Of a DNA stretch of 64,000 bases, positions 8,404-16,627 are shown in pieces. The notes beneath the pieces were generated by a model. The model had not been told where the DNA came from and searched no databases. It saw only the letters and a list, made by a program, of their open reading frames with translations. Numbering within the stretch: position 1 is the stretch's first letter; each line of letters begins with the position of its first letter. The stretch comes from Caulobacter mirabilis. GTDB lineage: Bacteria > Pseudomonadota > Alphaproteobacteria > Caulobacterales > Caulobacteraceae. The stretch lies in assembly GCF_002749615.1 (NCBI RefSeq), contig NZ_CP024201.1, positions 992,001-1,056,000 on the forward strand. Direction: 5' to 3'. Both the position numbers and the translations under genes were made by a program.

Positions 8404-8793
8404 ATGCTGGAAGGACTGCTTGCTGCGCTGGCGTTACTGTTCGCTCCCGCGCCTCAGGCCGAGCCTGAACCCTACGCCGCCGTCGAGATCGATATGCCCG
8501 CCTGCACGATGCCCGGGTCAGACCGTGTTCCGTCGCCGCCGTTGTTCGTGCACGTGGTTGCGGATGGAAGGCTGATCGTCCGAGGCGGACGTGCCGAGAC
8601 GTCCCAGGAGGTCGTGCTCAAGGGCGTTGGGGAGGCTCTGCGGGAGCGCGCCCTGCGGGAGGATGGCGGCTATCAGCGGATCTTTCTTAGAGCCGACGAC
8701 GATGTTTCCTATGCTTCCGTCGTCAAGGTGATGTCGACCTTGAGGCACAACGGCTTCGACAAGATCGGCCTGATCTACGAAGGGGGCCGTTGA
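8404..8793 (+). CDS. Secreted ExbD/TolR-like periplasmic domain protein
   Basis: A 129-residue protein with a probable signal peptide (LLAALALLFAPAPQAEP). What follows looks like only the periplasmic half of an ExbD/TolR proton-channel subunit. The tail IFLRADDDVSYASVVKVM then LRHNGFDKIGLIYE matches the ExbD C-terminal pattern (RAD, one-step VxVM, GFxKIGL). The usual N-terminal membrane helix with its essential Asp is absent, as are exbB/tolQ and tonB neighbours. The start has a GGGGGAGAG ribosome site. It could be a periplasmic partner or decoy of a Ton/Tol system; that role is inference. Confidence 0.75.
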   Translation: MLEGLLAALALLFAPAPQAEPEPYAAVEIDMPACTMPGSDRVPSPPLFVHVVADGRLIVRGGRAETSQEVVLKGVGEALRERALREDGGYQRIFLRADDDVSYASVVKVMSTLRHNGFDKIGLIYEGGR

Positions 8794-8823
8794 CCGCCGT
8801 CGGACGTCCCCCCTCAAAAAACC

Positions 8824-8861
8824 TGACGCCGGCGTCATTTTGACCGTTGGCAATTGCAACG
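8824..8861. promoter_or_regulatory. Two dyads upstream of the first P450 gene
   Basis: A perfect 14-bp palindrome, TGACGCCGGCGTCA, at 8824-8837 is followed by TTTT, and could terminate the preceding gene or act as an operator. A second dyad at 8845-8861 has CGTTG and CAACG arms around a CAATTG core. Both lie within 100 nt of the P450 start. The binding protein is unknown. Confidence 0.45.
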
Positions 8862-8922
8862 CTCCGCGAGACACTCTTCCCGATCAGGCCCGTCAGAGGC
8901 CGGCGCGACATGGGAGGAACTG

Positions 8923-10155
8923 ATGACGGAAGCTCCGCTGCCGACGATCCTGCAGTTGACCGCCATGGACCCGACCTATCGGGACGATCCCGGTTCGGTC
9001 CTGAAGGATTTGCGCGAACGCTGCCCGGTCCATCGCGACCAGACCTTCGGCAGCTTCCTGCTGAGCCGCTACGAGGACGTCCGCGGGGTGGTCACCGACC
9101 TGTCGATGTGGCGCGACCCGCTGAACGCCGAGGCGGGCGCGGCCTTCGACCGAGCCCTGCTGAACTACGATCCGAACCTGCCGCGCACCAGCACCACCAG
9201 CATCCTGCACCTGGATGATCCGGACCACGCCCGCGTCCGCACCCCGCTGGCCAAGGCCTTCTACGCCCGGGTCGCCCGCTTCCGGCCCGAGGTCGAGCGG
9301 ATCGTCGACGACTACATGGACCGTCTCGCCGGACGTTCGACCTTCGACCTGATGACCGAGTTCTGCGTGCCGGTGCCGGTCGACGCTATCGCCTCGATCC
9401 TCGGCGTCGAGCACGACCGGCTGGACGAATTCCGCGAGTGGTCCGAGGGCGTGATCCTGGGCCTCAACCCGTTCCGCAACGCCGCCGAGACGGCGCAGAT
9501 GGAGGCGGCCGGCGAGAAGCTGCACGCCTATTTCACCGCCGCCATCGAGGATCGCCGGGTCACCCGGCGCGACGACCTGATCAGCGACATGGTCCAGCTC
9601 CAGGCCGAGGGGACCCCGCTCAGCGACGACGAGCTGCGCATCAATCTCCAGGCCCTGCTGGTCGGCGGCAACCTGACCACCACCGACCTCATCGGCAACG
9701 GCGTACGGCAGTTCCTGCTCAACCCGGGCGAACTGGCCAAGCTGAGGGCCGACCCCAAGCTGGCCGCGTCCGCCGTCGAGGAGGTGCTGCGCTACGAGGG
9801 GCCCGTGGACATCACCGGCCGCATCGCCTCGCAGGACCTGGAGCTCAGCGGCTGCCCGGTGAAGCCGCATCAGTCGATGACCGCCTTCCTGCGCGCCGCC
9901 AACCGCGACCCTGAGGTGTTCGAGGCGCCGGATACGTTCGACATCAGCCGCAAGCGCAAGCCGCATGTCTCGTTCGGCGGCGGGGCCCACATCTGCATCG
10001 GCGCGCCGCTGGCCCGGCTCGAGGCGCAGGTCGCCTTCACCCGCCTGTTCGACCGCTTCCCGACCCTGCGCCTGGCCGATCCGGACGCCCCGGCCCACTG
10101 GCGGACCCTGCCGTTCTTCCGCGGCCTGGAGACGCTGCCGTTGGCGGTGTCATAG
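8923..10155 (+). CDS. Cytochrome P450 (bacterial class I type)
   Basis: A 410-residue soluble P450 monooxygenase. The K-helix ExxR motif is in EEVLRYEGP, and the heme-ligand loop is FGGGAHICIGAPLAR with the axial Cys. The I-helix region reads LLVGGNLTTTDLIGNG, in which the usual acid-alcohol pair is altered (NLTTT), worth noting for oxygen activation. The start is the ATG after GGGAGGA at 8912-8918. No ferredoxin or ferredoxin reductase gene adjoins it, so electrons must come from elsewhere. Its substrate is unknown; terpenoid or fatty-acid oxidation is typical of such P450s. Confidence 0.94.
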   Translation: MTEAPLPTILQLTAMDPTYRDDPGSVLKDLRERCPVHRDQTFGSFLLSRYEDVRGVVTDLSMWRDPLNAEAGAAFDRALLNYDPNLPRTSTTSILHLDDPDHARVRTPLAKAFYARVARFRPEVERIVDDYMDRLAGRSTFDLMTEFCVPVPVDAIASILGVEHDRLDEFREWSEGVILGLNPFRNAAETAQMEAAGEKLHAYFTAAIEDRRVTRRDDLISDMVQLQAEGTPLSDDELRINLQALLVGGNLTTTDLIGNGVRQFLLNPGELAKLRADPKLAASAVEEVLRYEGPVDITGRIASQDLELSGCPVKPHQSMTAFLRAANRDPEVFEAPDTFDISRKRKPHVSFGGGAHICIGAPLARLEAQVAFTRLFDRFPTLRLADPDAPAHWRTLPFFRGLETLPLAVS

Positions 10156-10157
10156 AG

Positions 10158-10308
10158 ATCCTCCCCCCCTGGGGGAGGGCGACCACGCCGCAGGCGTGGT
10201 GGAGGGGGCCCAAGGCGCCAACGACCAGCCGGCCTCCGCTCATTCCAACGCGTTGGGCCCTCTCCACCATGCTGCGCATGGTCCCCCTCTCCCGGTGGGA
10301 GAGGATCA
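10158..10308. repeat. Bipartite palindromic intergenic repeat (family B, copy 1)
   Basis: Two units of about 55 bp in inverted orientation, about 40 bp apart, with outer ends GATCCTC and GAGGATC. Each unit has a C-rich/G-rich stem plus an inner hairpin (ACCACGCC with GGCGTGGT in unit 1; ACCATGC with GCATGGT in unit 2). It fills nearly all the space between the P450 and the SRAP gene. The form is REP/BIME- or MITE-like. A related element lies at 28194-28348. Confidence 0.75.
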
Positions 10309-10315
10309 AGGCGCC

Positions 10316-10933
10316 TCAGAACAGCGACCCTTGCTCCGCCGCCGGCTTCTTCGCCGCCTCGCGCGGCGCCTCCGCGACCTGCCACGTGCCCGCCGACGAT
10401 GAGACCAGCACCGGCTCGGCATCACCGCCGCTCAGCCAGTCCGACCAGGCGCAGCGCTCGACCACCACCGGCTGGCGATCGTGGATCGGGGCGATGTCCG
10501 GCCCGGGCGACGTCGTCAGCAGGGTGAAGCGCCGGTCGTCCTCCGCCCCGGCCATGAAGCCCGCAAAGCAGAACCAGTCGCCGTCGGTCCGCGTGAACCG
10601 CCAGCGGGTCTTGGGCGTCCTGTCGCCGGTGAACTCGAAGAAGGACGAGGCCGGGACCAGGCAGCGTCCGTTCGGAAAACCGCGCCCCTCGGAGCGGAAG
10701 TTGATCACCGGCGGCCGCTTCGGCTGCTGGGCGACCAGGCCCCACTTCAGCCGCTGCAACGCGAACCCGCCCTCGACCGCGGCGATGACCGGCGCCAGGT
10801 CGGTCGGCCGGATGTCGTCGTTGGGCGCCAGGTTGGGAACCCCGCCATGGAAGCCGTTCCAGTGGTCGATATGGTCCTGGAAGGCGTCGTGCAGGTCGGC
10901 AGCCGTGACGTGTAGGGCGTAGTTGTTGCACAT
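10316..10933 (-). CDS. SOS response-associated peptidase (SRAP/HMCES-YedK family)
   Basis: A 205-residue SRAP protein, which crosslinks to abasic sites in single-stranded DNA through its N-terminal Cys. I start at the ATG giving MCNNYALHV because Cys2 must become the N-terminus; an upstream TTG would bury it. Other family blocks are the PASSFFEF segment with the active Glu and the histidine block IHDRQPVVV. The length suits the family. It is convergent with the P450 across the repeat element and divergent from the DUF389 gene. Confidence 0.93.
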   Translation of the reverse strand: MCNNYALHVTAADLHDAFQDHIDHWNGFHGGVPNLAPNDDIRPTDLAPVIAAVEGGFALQRLKWGLVAQQPKRPPVINFRSEGRGFPNGRCLVPASSFFEFTGDRTPKTRWRFTRTDGDWFCFAGFMAGAEDDRRFTLLTTSPGPDIAPIHDRQPVVVERCAWSDWLSGGDAEPVLVSSSAGTWQVAEAPREAAKKPAAEQGSLF

Positions 10934-11037
10934 GCCCAAGGCCTACCCCCGTCGACAGGGTGCGGGAAGGGGTCGCCTTGCCTGTCGCGGACGCAGGCTC
11001 CACACATGGGCCGATTGTTGCGATATCCGAGGTCCCC

Positions 11038-12621
11038 ATGGCGCAGGCGTCTTCCCGCTCCTGGTTCGAGGCGCTGATGGTTCGGGCGCGGCGGCAGGTC
11101 CGCTTGGCGCTCGCCTCCCCGGCGCGGCTGTTCGACGATGACGACCGCCGCCAGGTGGCCGACGAGATCCATGACGGCGGGCGGCTGACGAACGCCTACG
11201 GCTTCATGCTGTTCAGCGCCTGCGGCATCGCGGCGCTCGGCCTGCTGCAGTCCTCGGTGGCGGTGATCATCGGGGCGATGCTGATCTCGCCCCTGATGGG
11301 GCCGATCCTGGCCATGGGCCTGGCCATGGCCCAGCTGGAGCCCCGCGCCTTCAAGAGCGCGGCGATCACCCTGGCGATCGGGGCGGCCCTGTCGATCCTG
11401 GCCTCGGTCTGTATCGTGCTGATCTCGCCGCTGAAGAACGTCACGCCGGAGATCCTGGCCCGCACCCAGCCGACCTTGCTGGATCTGATCGTGGCGCTGC
11501 TGTCGGGCTTCGTCGGCGCCTACCTGACCATCAACCGCAAGGGCGGGGCGATCGCCGGCGTCGCCATCGCCACGGCGCTGATGCCGCCGCTGGCGGTGGT
11601 CGGTTTCGGGATCGCCACCCTGTCGCCCGCGATCGCCGGAGGGGCGTTGCTGCTGTTCATGACCAACGTCGTGGCCATCCTGGGCGCGGTCTTCGCGGTG
11701 GCGCGGCGCTATGGCTACAGGCCGGTGGCCCGCACCGGCGCGGCCTGGGAGACGCCCGCCCTGATCGGGGCGATGGTGCTGCTCTGCGTGCCGCTGGCGC
11801 TGTCGCTCCGCAGCATCGTCACCGAGACCCGAGAGACGGTCCGCGCCCGCACGGCGATCGAGCAGGCCTTCGCCGGCCAGTCGCCGCATATCAGCGGTCT
11901 GGTGGTGGAGACGGGCCGCGGCGGCGCCACCGCCATCGAATGCGTCGTGGTCACGCGCCGCTATGTCCCGGAGGCCGCCGACCTCGTCCGCCGCCAGCTG
12001 TCGCCGGACGCCCAGGTGACTATCGAGCAGGTGGTGGCGGCCGCGCCCTCCGCCGTGGCGCCGGCCGCAGCGGTCGCCGCGCGGCCCGCCGCGGCCCAGG
12101 TCACGCCCCTGAACGCCGAGCAGCGTTTGCGCGCCATGCTCACGCCGTCCGGACAGGTCGTGGCCGTCGAGACGCGCGACGACGCCCTGGTGGTGAACTA
12201 TGTCCTGCCCGCGCCGGCGCGCCTGGCCGACTACCGCGCCGTCGAGGCGGCCGCCCAGCGCTTCACGCCGGAGACGGCGGTGCGCATCCTGCCGCCGCCG
12301 CAGGCCCTGCCGCCGGTGACGTTCGGATCGGGCGGGGCGGCGATCGGCGACGACCAGCGGGCGACCCTCGACCTGATCGCCTGGGCGCTGCAGCGCTGGG
12401 GCGTGGGAACGGTTTCGGTCGAGGGGCTGGCGTCGCCAGGCCTGCGCGGCCCCCGCCCCGCCGACCGCGCGATGGCGCGGAAGCGCGGGGATACGGTCGC
12501 CGAAGCCCTGCGCGAGCGCGGAATCACCGTCGCCGAGGTGGTCGGGACCGTGCCGGAGAGCCGACCCGACGACGAGGCCGCCTGGCAGGCCGCCCGGGTG
12601 ACGCCCCGCGAGGCGCGATAG
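11038..12621 (+). CDS. DUF389 multi-pass membrane protein with an OmpA-like tail
   Basis: A 527-residue protein. The DUF389 domain (about residues 45-265) contains several membrane helices and the conserved blocks GAMLISPLMGPILAMGL and NRKGGAIAGVAIATALMPPL. A further helix follows (about 270-290), then a long soluble region. Its last 90 residues (AAIGDDQRATLDLIAWAL to RGDTVAEALRERGI) loosely resemble an OmpA/Pal peptidoglycan-binding fold; that part is inference. The start is the ATG of MAQASS. DUF389 proteins have no settled function. Confidence 0.85.
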   Translation: MAQASSRSWFEALMVRARRQVRLALASPARLFDDDDRRQVADEIHDGGRLTNAYGFMLFSACGIAALGLLQSSVAVIIGAMLISPLMGPILAMGLAMAQLEPRAFKSAAITLAIGAALSILASVCIVLISPLKNVTPEILARTQPTLLDLIVALLSGFVGAYLTINRKGGAIAGVAIATALMPPLAVVGFGIATLSPAIAGGALLLFMTNVVAILGAVFAVARRYGYRPVARTGAAWETPALIGAMVLLCVPLALSLRSIVTETRETVRARTAIEQAFAGQSPHISGLVVETGRGGATAIECVVVTRRYVPEAADLVRRQLSPDAQVTIEQVVAAAPSAVAPAAAVAARPAAAQVTPLNAEQRLRAMLTPSGQVVAVETRDDALVVNYVLPAPARLADYRAVEAAAQRFTPETAVRILPPPQALPPVTFGSGGAAIGDDQRATLDLIAWALQRWGVGTVSVEGLASPGLRGPRPADRAMARKRGDTVAEALRERGITVAEVVGTVPESRPDDEAAWQAARVTPREAR

Positions 12622-12645
12622 GCGACGGGGGCGCCGGGCGTCGTA

Positions 12646-13197
12646 TCAGGCGCCTGGCGAGTCGGCGGCCGCCGGCTCGCATCCGAAGTCCGTCCTGACG
12701 CCCATGCCCTTCATCACGGCCTTCAGGGCTTCGGGATCGAAGTCGAGCGCGGTGTTTCCCGCGACGCCGGGCGGCTCGGGGCGGCCGTAGATACAGGCGC
12801 AGCAGAAGCAGATCGCGATCTCGCCGATCTGGCGGCCGGCCTTGTCGTAGTAGCGCAGGAAATGATGCGGCAGGCAGCAGCCCACCATCACCGGAGCGCC
12901 GTTCCAGGTCGCCAGCGAGATCTTGCTTTCGATGGCCTCGCGCTCTGCAGGCGTCAGGGCGCGGCCTTCGCTGAAGCCCTGCTTGTCCGTCCTGAGCGGT
13001 TGCGGTTCAAATGTCCGGGTGAACAGCTTGACCGTCGCGGCCTCGGCGTAGGGCCGCATGGGTTTGCGTCGGATCACCTCGAGGGGCCGGGTATCTTCGA
13101 TCGCCGCCCCAGCGCCTGCATCCGAAGCCGATGGGCCCGTGCAAGAGGCCAGGACCATCATCATCGCCAGTCCGGCGATGCGCCACCCGTTCCGCAT
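12646..13197 (-). CDS. Cysteine-rich lipoprotein of unknown function
   Basis: A 183-residue predicted lipoprotein with a signal ending in VLASC (Cys about residue 19). The mature part has two unusual Cys pairs, GCCLPHH and ICFCCACIYG, then a Cys near the end. It begins at MRNGWRIAGLAMM because upstream codons in the frame read into unlike sequence. The position straight after cobS on the same strand is where cobT commonly lies in alphaproteobacteria, but this protein has no cobT features. No family is recognised; the Cys clusters suggest metal binding or disulfides. Confidence 0.75.
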   Translation of the reverse strand: MRNGWRIAGLAMMMVLASCTGPSASDAGAGAAIEDTRPLEVIRRKPMRPYAEAATVKLFTRTFEPQPLRTDKQGFSEGRALTPAEREAIESKISLATWNGAPVMVGCCLPHHFLRYYDKAGRQIGEIAICFCCACIYGRPEPPGVAGNTALDFDPEALKAVMKGMGVRTDFGCEPAAADSPGA

Positions 13198-13265
13198 GCG
13201 AGCCCCCGCGACGCTGTTGCGACGCGAGGAGTTTGGGTCGAGGCCGTGGACGGCGCAAGCGCCCC

Positions 13266-14276
13266 CTACGCCACCTTCACCCGGGCGGCGCTTTCCGGCA
13301 GGTCTTCGCCGAAGGCGCGCTGGTAGAACTCGGCGACCGTGGGGCGTTCGAGTTCGTCGCACTTGTTCAGGAAGGTCAGGCGGAAGGCCAGGGCCAGGTC
13401 GCCGCCGAAGATCTCGGCGTTCTGGGCCCAGGTGATCACGGTCCGCGGGCTCATGACGGTCGAGATGTCGCCGTTCATGAAGGCGTTGCGGGTCATGTCG
13501 GCCACCCGGACCATGGCCGCCAGCGTACGGCGGCCCTCGGCGGTCGCGTAGGCCGGGTTCTTGGCCAGCACGATCTCGGCCTCGGCGTCATGGTCGAGGT
13601 AGTTCAGGGTGGTGACGATGGACCAGCGGTCCATCTGCGCCTGATTGATCTGCTGGGTGCCGTGGTACAGGCCGGTGGTGTCGCCCAGGCCGATCGTGTT
13701 GGTGGTCGAGAACAGGCGGAAATAGGGGTTGGCCCGGATCACGCGGTTCTGGTCGAGCAGGGTCAGCTTGCTGCCCGATTCCAGCACGCGCTGGATCACG
13801 AACATCACGTCGGGGCGGCCCGCGTCGTACTCGTCGAACACCAGCGCCATCGGGCGCTGCAGGCACCAGGGCAGGATGCCTTCACGGAATTCGGTGATCT
13901 GCTTGCCGTCCTTCAGGACGATGGCGTCCTTGCCGACCAGGTCGATCCGCGAGACGTGGCTGTCGAGGTTCACCCGCACCATTGGCCAGTTCAGCCGGGC
14001 GCAGACCTGCTCGATGTGGGTCGACTTGCCGGTGCCGTGGTAGCCCTGGATCATCACCCGGCGGTCGAAGGCCAGGCCGGCGACGATGGCCAGCGTGGTC
14101 TGCGGGTCGAAGCGGTAGGATTCGTCGATGTCCGGGACGTGGCTGTCCTTGGCGCTGAAGAACGGCACCTTCATGTCGGAATCGATGCCGAACGCCTCGC
14201 GCACGGTGATCTGCTTGTCGGGGACAAGCGACAGCAAGGGATCGGACGGGGCGGCGGTGTCGGAAAAGTCAGCCAT
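13266..14276 (-). CDS. cobS: CobS-type AAA+ cobaltochelatase subunit
   Basis: A 336-residue MoxR-like AAA+ ATPase of the CobS family, which with CobT and CobN inserts cobalt during aerobic cobalamin synthesis. Walker A is GYHGTGKST (residues 78-86), Walker B is LVFDEYDAG, and the sensor region reads [11 protein letters not shown]. The N-terminal segment [20 protein letters not shown] is typical of CobS. Upstream are the dnaJ-like and bolA genes, the usual alphaproteobacterial context, with a PAP2 gene between. cobT and cobN are not in the window, so a cobalamin role rests on family alone. Confidence 0.9.
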   Translation of the reverse strand: MADFSDTAAPSDPLLSLVPDKQITVREAFGIDSDMKVPFFSAKDSHVPDIDESYRFDPQTTLAIVAGLAFDRRVMIQGYHGTGKSTHIEQVCARLNWPMVRVNLDSHVSRIDLVGKDAIVLKDGKQITEFREGILPWCLQRPMALVFDEYDAGRPDVMFVIQRVLESGSKLTLLDQNRVIRANPYFRLFSTTNTIGLGDTTGLYHGTQQINQAQMDRWSIVTTLNYLDHDAEAEIVLAKNPAYATAEGRRTLAAMVRVADMTRNAFMNGDISTVMSPRTVITWAQNAEIFGGDLALAFRLTFLNKCDELERPTVAEFYQRAFGEDLPESAARVKVA

Positions 14277-14338
14277 GATGAGGAAACCGATTACCGCCTA
14301 AACGGCGTTCAGCAAACATGCGTTCAACGGAAAATCGG

Positions 14339-15055
14339 ATGAAAATGTCGGCGTGGGCGGCGGGCGGCCGTTGGCTGGCGCTCGCCAGGCGCGAGGTGGG
14401 GCTGATCGCGGCGCTGCTGGGGCTCGCCCTCGCTACGCTGGCCTTTCTGGAAATCGCCGACGATGTCGCCGAGGGCGACGCCCATGCGATCGACCGGGCC
14501 ATGTTGATGAGCCTGCGCGTGGCGGGCGATCCGGAGCGGCCGATCGGCCCGTCCTGGCTGCTGACCGCGGCGACGGACGTGACGGCCCTGGGGTCGGTGA
14601 CGGTGCTGGCGATGGTGGTGCTGTTCGTCGCCGGCCTGTTCGCGGCGGTGCGTCGCTGGCGCGAGGCGGCGGTGATGGTGCTGGCCGCCGGCGGCGGCGT
14701 CGCGCTGAGCCAGGGTCTCAAGGCGCTGTTCGGCCGAGACCGGCCCGACGAGGCGCTGCGGCTGGTCGAGGCGGTGAACGCCAGCTTCCCGAGCGGCCAC
14801 GCCATGCTGTCGGCGGTGGTCTATCTGACCCTCGGGGCGCTGGTCGCTCGGTTTGTCCGCCGCCGCCGGGTGAAGGCGGTTGTCATGGCCGGAGCGGTCG
14901 GGGTCGCGCTGCTGGTCGGGGCTAGCCGGGTCTACCTGGGCGTCCACTGGCCGTCGGACGTCCTGGCCGGCTGGTGCCTGGGCGCGGCCTGGGCTCTGGG
15001 GTGGTGGCTGGCGGTCCAGGCGCTGGACCGGCGCTGGCCGGCGGGGGAGGGGTGA
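14339..15055 (+). CDS. PAP2-family lipid phosphatase
   Basis: A membrane phosphatase of about 238 residues. The three PAP2 motifs are present: KALFGRDRP, PSGHAM and SRVYLGVHWPSD, the last with the catalytic His. About five hydrophobic helices are visible. I start at the ATG seven bases after a GGA motif; ATGs at 14318 and 14345 are alternatives. It sits divergent from cobS in a short promoter gap and is an insertion in the usual cobS-dnaJ-bolA cluster. The substrate, perhaps undecaprenyl or phosphatidic phosphates, is not determined. Confidence 0.88.
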   Translation: MKMSAWAAGGRWLALARREVGLIAALLGLALATLAFLEIADDVAEGDAHAIDRAMLMSLRVAGDPERPIGPSWLLTAATDVTALGSVTVLAMVVLFVAGLFAAVRRWREAAVMVLAAGGGVALSQGLKALFGRDRPDEALRLVEAVNASFPSGHAMLSAVVYLTLGALVARFVRRRRVKAVVMAGAVGVALLVGASRVYLGVHWPSDVLAGWCLGAAWALGWWLAVQALDRRWPAGEG

Positions 15056-15056
15056 T

Positions 15057-15137
15057 GGGACATGCTCCCGCAGGGTGCGTGTCCCCTTGTCGGCGTATGG
15101 GGGCAGGGACACGCACCGCTGCGCGGAGCATGTCCCC
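15057..15137. repeat. 80-bp palindromic repeat (family A, copy 1)
   Basis: An imperfect palindrome starting GGGACATGCTCCC and ending GAGCATGTCCCC, with inner arms GGTGCGTGTCCC and GGGACACGCACC. It starts 2 nt after the PAP2 stop and ends 8 nt before the dnaJ-like stop, in a convergent gap. Two further copies lie near 31.5 and 44.3 kb. It could fold as a long hairpin in either transcript. Confidence 0.85.
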
Positions 15138-15144
15138 GGCTGAG

Positions 15145-15801
15145 CTAAGCCAGTCCCGACTTTTTCAGCGTCTTCCAGGCCTTCAGCACGCGCTGCAGCT
15201 TGTGCACCGCCCCGCTGTCGCCGCCGTTGGTGTCGGGATGGCACTTCTTGACCAGCTCGGTGTAGCGCACGCGGATCTCGGCCTTCTCCGCCGTCTCCGG
15301 CAGGTCCAGGTCGGCCAGGGCGTTGCGCTCCAGCTTGCCCAGCGTGCGGCCGTCGGCGCGGATGGGCGCCGCCGCCGCGCCCGACTGTCCGGTCGTCGCG
15401 AAGCCGAACAGGCTGAACGGGTCGTTCCAGCCCTCCGGTCCCTTGTTGCGGGCCGCCGACTCGCGCGAGCGGTTGGAGGCCTTGAAGCTCCAGGTCGGGC
15501 GTTCGCCGGTGGCGCGGGCGGCCTGGGCGGCGGCGATCGCCTCGTCGGTCATGCCGGCGAAGAAGTTCCAGCTCTTGTTGTACTCGGCCGCATGCTGCTG
15601 GCAGAACCAGTAGAACTGGCCGGGCAGGTCGCGCGACTTCGGCGCGCGGGCGGTGGCGACCGACATGCAGTCGGCGTGGTCGCAGCGCCGCTCGCCCGGC
15701 TTCAGGCGCGTGACGTCCTCCGCCGCCGCCTCCTCCTCGGGTTTGGGAGGGCGGACGCGGATGTCCACGAACTTCGGACGGTATTGAAAGGCGCCGGCCA
15801 T
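15145..15801 (-). CDS. DnaJ-like J-domain protein
   Basis: A 218-residue protein with a C-terminal J domain (about residues 160-218) that keeps the HPD motif in KKCHPDTNGGD, needed to stimulate DnaK. The N-terminal part has CDHADC and FYWFCQQHAAEYN, which look like a zinc- or structure-stabilising Cys/His region, and a NKSWNFFAGM segment typical of the alphaproteobacterial family found beside bolA and cobS. It starts at MAGAFQYRPKF. It is divergent from bolA. Confidence 0.92.
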   Translation of the reverse strand: MAGAFQYRPKFVDIRVRPPKPEEEAAAEDVTRLKPGERRCDHADCMSVATARAPKSRDLPGQFYWFCQQHAAEYNKSWNFFAGMTDEAIAAAQAARATGERPTWSFKASNRSRESAARNKGPEGWNDPFSLFGFATTGQSGAAAAPIRADGRTLGKLERNALADLDLPETAEKAEIRVRYTELVKKCHPDTNGGDSGAVHKLQRVLKAWKTLKKSGLA

Positions 15802-15853
15802 GCCCCGAAGTATGCGGTCACACCCCGCGCTTTCAAGAATTGACCTTTGCAAA

Positions 15854-16126
15854 ATGGCCACCATATCCAAGACGATCCACGACAAACTGACCCAGGCCTT
15901 CGCTCCGACCCGTCTCGAGGTGGTCGATGATTCCGCGCGCCACGAGGGGCACGCCGGTCATCGAGAGGGCGGCGAGAGCCATTTCAACGTGCTGATCGAG
16001 TCGCCCGCCTTCGTGGGCGTGCCGCGCGTGATGCGCCAGCGGAAGGTCTATGCGGCGCTGTCCGAAGAGCTGTCAGGCCCGGTCCATGCCCTGTCGCTGA
16101 AGGCCCTCGCGCCGGGCGAAGGCTAA
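15854..16126 (+). CDS. bolA: BolA family protein
   Basis: A 90-residue BolA-type protein, which partners monothiol glutaredoxins in iron-sulfur handling and affects envelope shape. The family block is HFNVLIESPAFVGVPRVMRQRKVYAAL, followed by VHALSLKALAPGE. The His within the SHFNV block is the conserved cluster ligand. It starts at MATISKTIHDKL; upstream codons are non-homologous. It is divergent from the DnaJ-like gene with a 52-nt gap, the arrangement common in this class. Confidence 0.94.
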   Translation: MATISKTIHDKLTQAFAPTRLEVVDDSARHEGHAGHREGGESHFNVLIESPAFVGVPRVMRQRKVYAALSEELSGPVHALSLKALAPGEG

Positions 16127-16248
16127 GGATCAATCGACGGTCACGCTCAATGGGCCCCCATAACCGTATGTCCCCGCCTTCGCGAGGACCATCGGATAGA
16201 AACGGATAGCCCAGTCTACCGGGCCGCCAGGTTGAATGCCGATCTGCT

Positions 16249-16623
16249 CTAGGCCGCGTCGCGGTCGAACAGGCCGCTCAGCGTCCGCTCCAGGTCGGCC
16301 TGCCGGAACGGCTTCTGCAGCACCGGTGCGTCCTGGTGTTCCTCGGACAGGCCGGCCTGCCCGTAACCGCTGGCGAAGGCGTAGGGCACGCCCCGCGCCT
16401 TCAGGGCGTCGGCGACGGGAAACACGGCCTGGCCGGCGACATTCACGTCCAGCAGCGCCGCGTCGATGTCCGCCGAGTTGGCCAGATCCAGGGCCCGGTC
16501 GAAGTCCGGGGCGGGGCCCACCACCGCGCATCCGAAGTCCGCCAGCATGTCCTCGACCAGCATCGAGACCAACATCTCGTCTTCCACGACCAGGACCCTC
16601 AGGCCCGTCAGGCTCTGACCCAC
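16249..16623 (-). CDS. Single-domain response regulator
   Basis: A 124-residue stand-alone receiver domain starting at GTG. The acidic pair is in VVEDEM, the phospho-acceptor Asp is in ALLDVNV, and the switch and Lys residues are in FASGY and QKPF. There is no output domain. It begins 4 nt after the HWE kinase stop, with an AGAGGGG ribosome site overlapping that stop, so the two genes are translationally close and probably form a pathway. Such receivers often compete with or sink phosphate from a cognate kinase. Confidence 0.92.
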   Translation of the reverse strand: MGQSLTGLRVLVVEDEMLVSMLVEDMLADFGCAVVGPAPDFDRALDLANSADIDAALLDVNVAGQAVFPVADALKARGVPYAFASGYGQAGLSEEHQDAPVLQKPFRQADLERTLSGLFDRDAA

Positions 16624-16627
16624 AGGT

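Noticed and set aside
16127..16248. A gap between bolA and the receiver gene.
   Set aside because: I saw no promoter, repeat or small gene that could be supported there.
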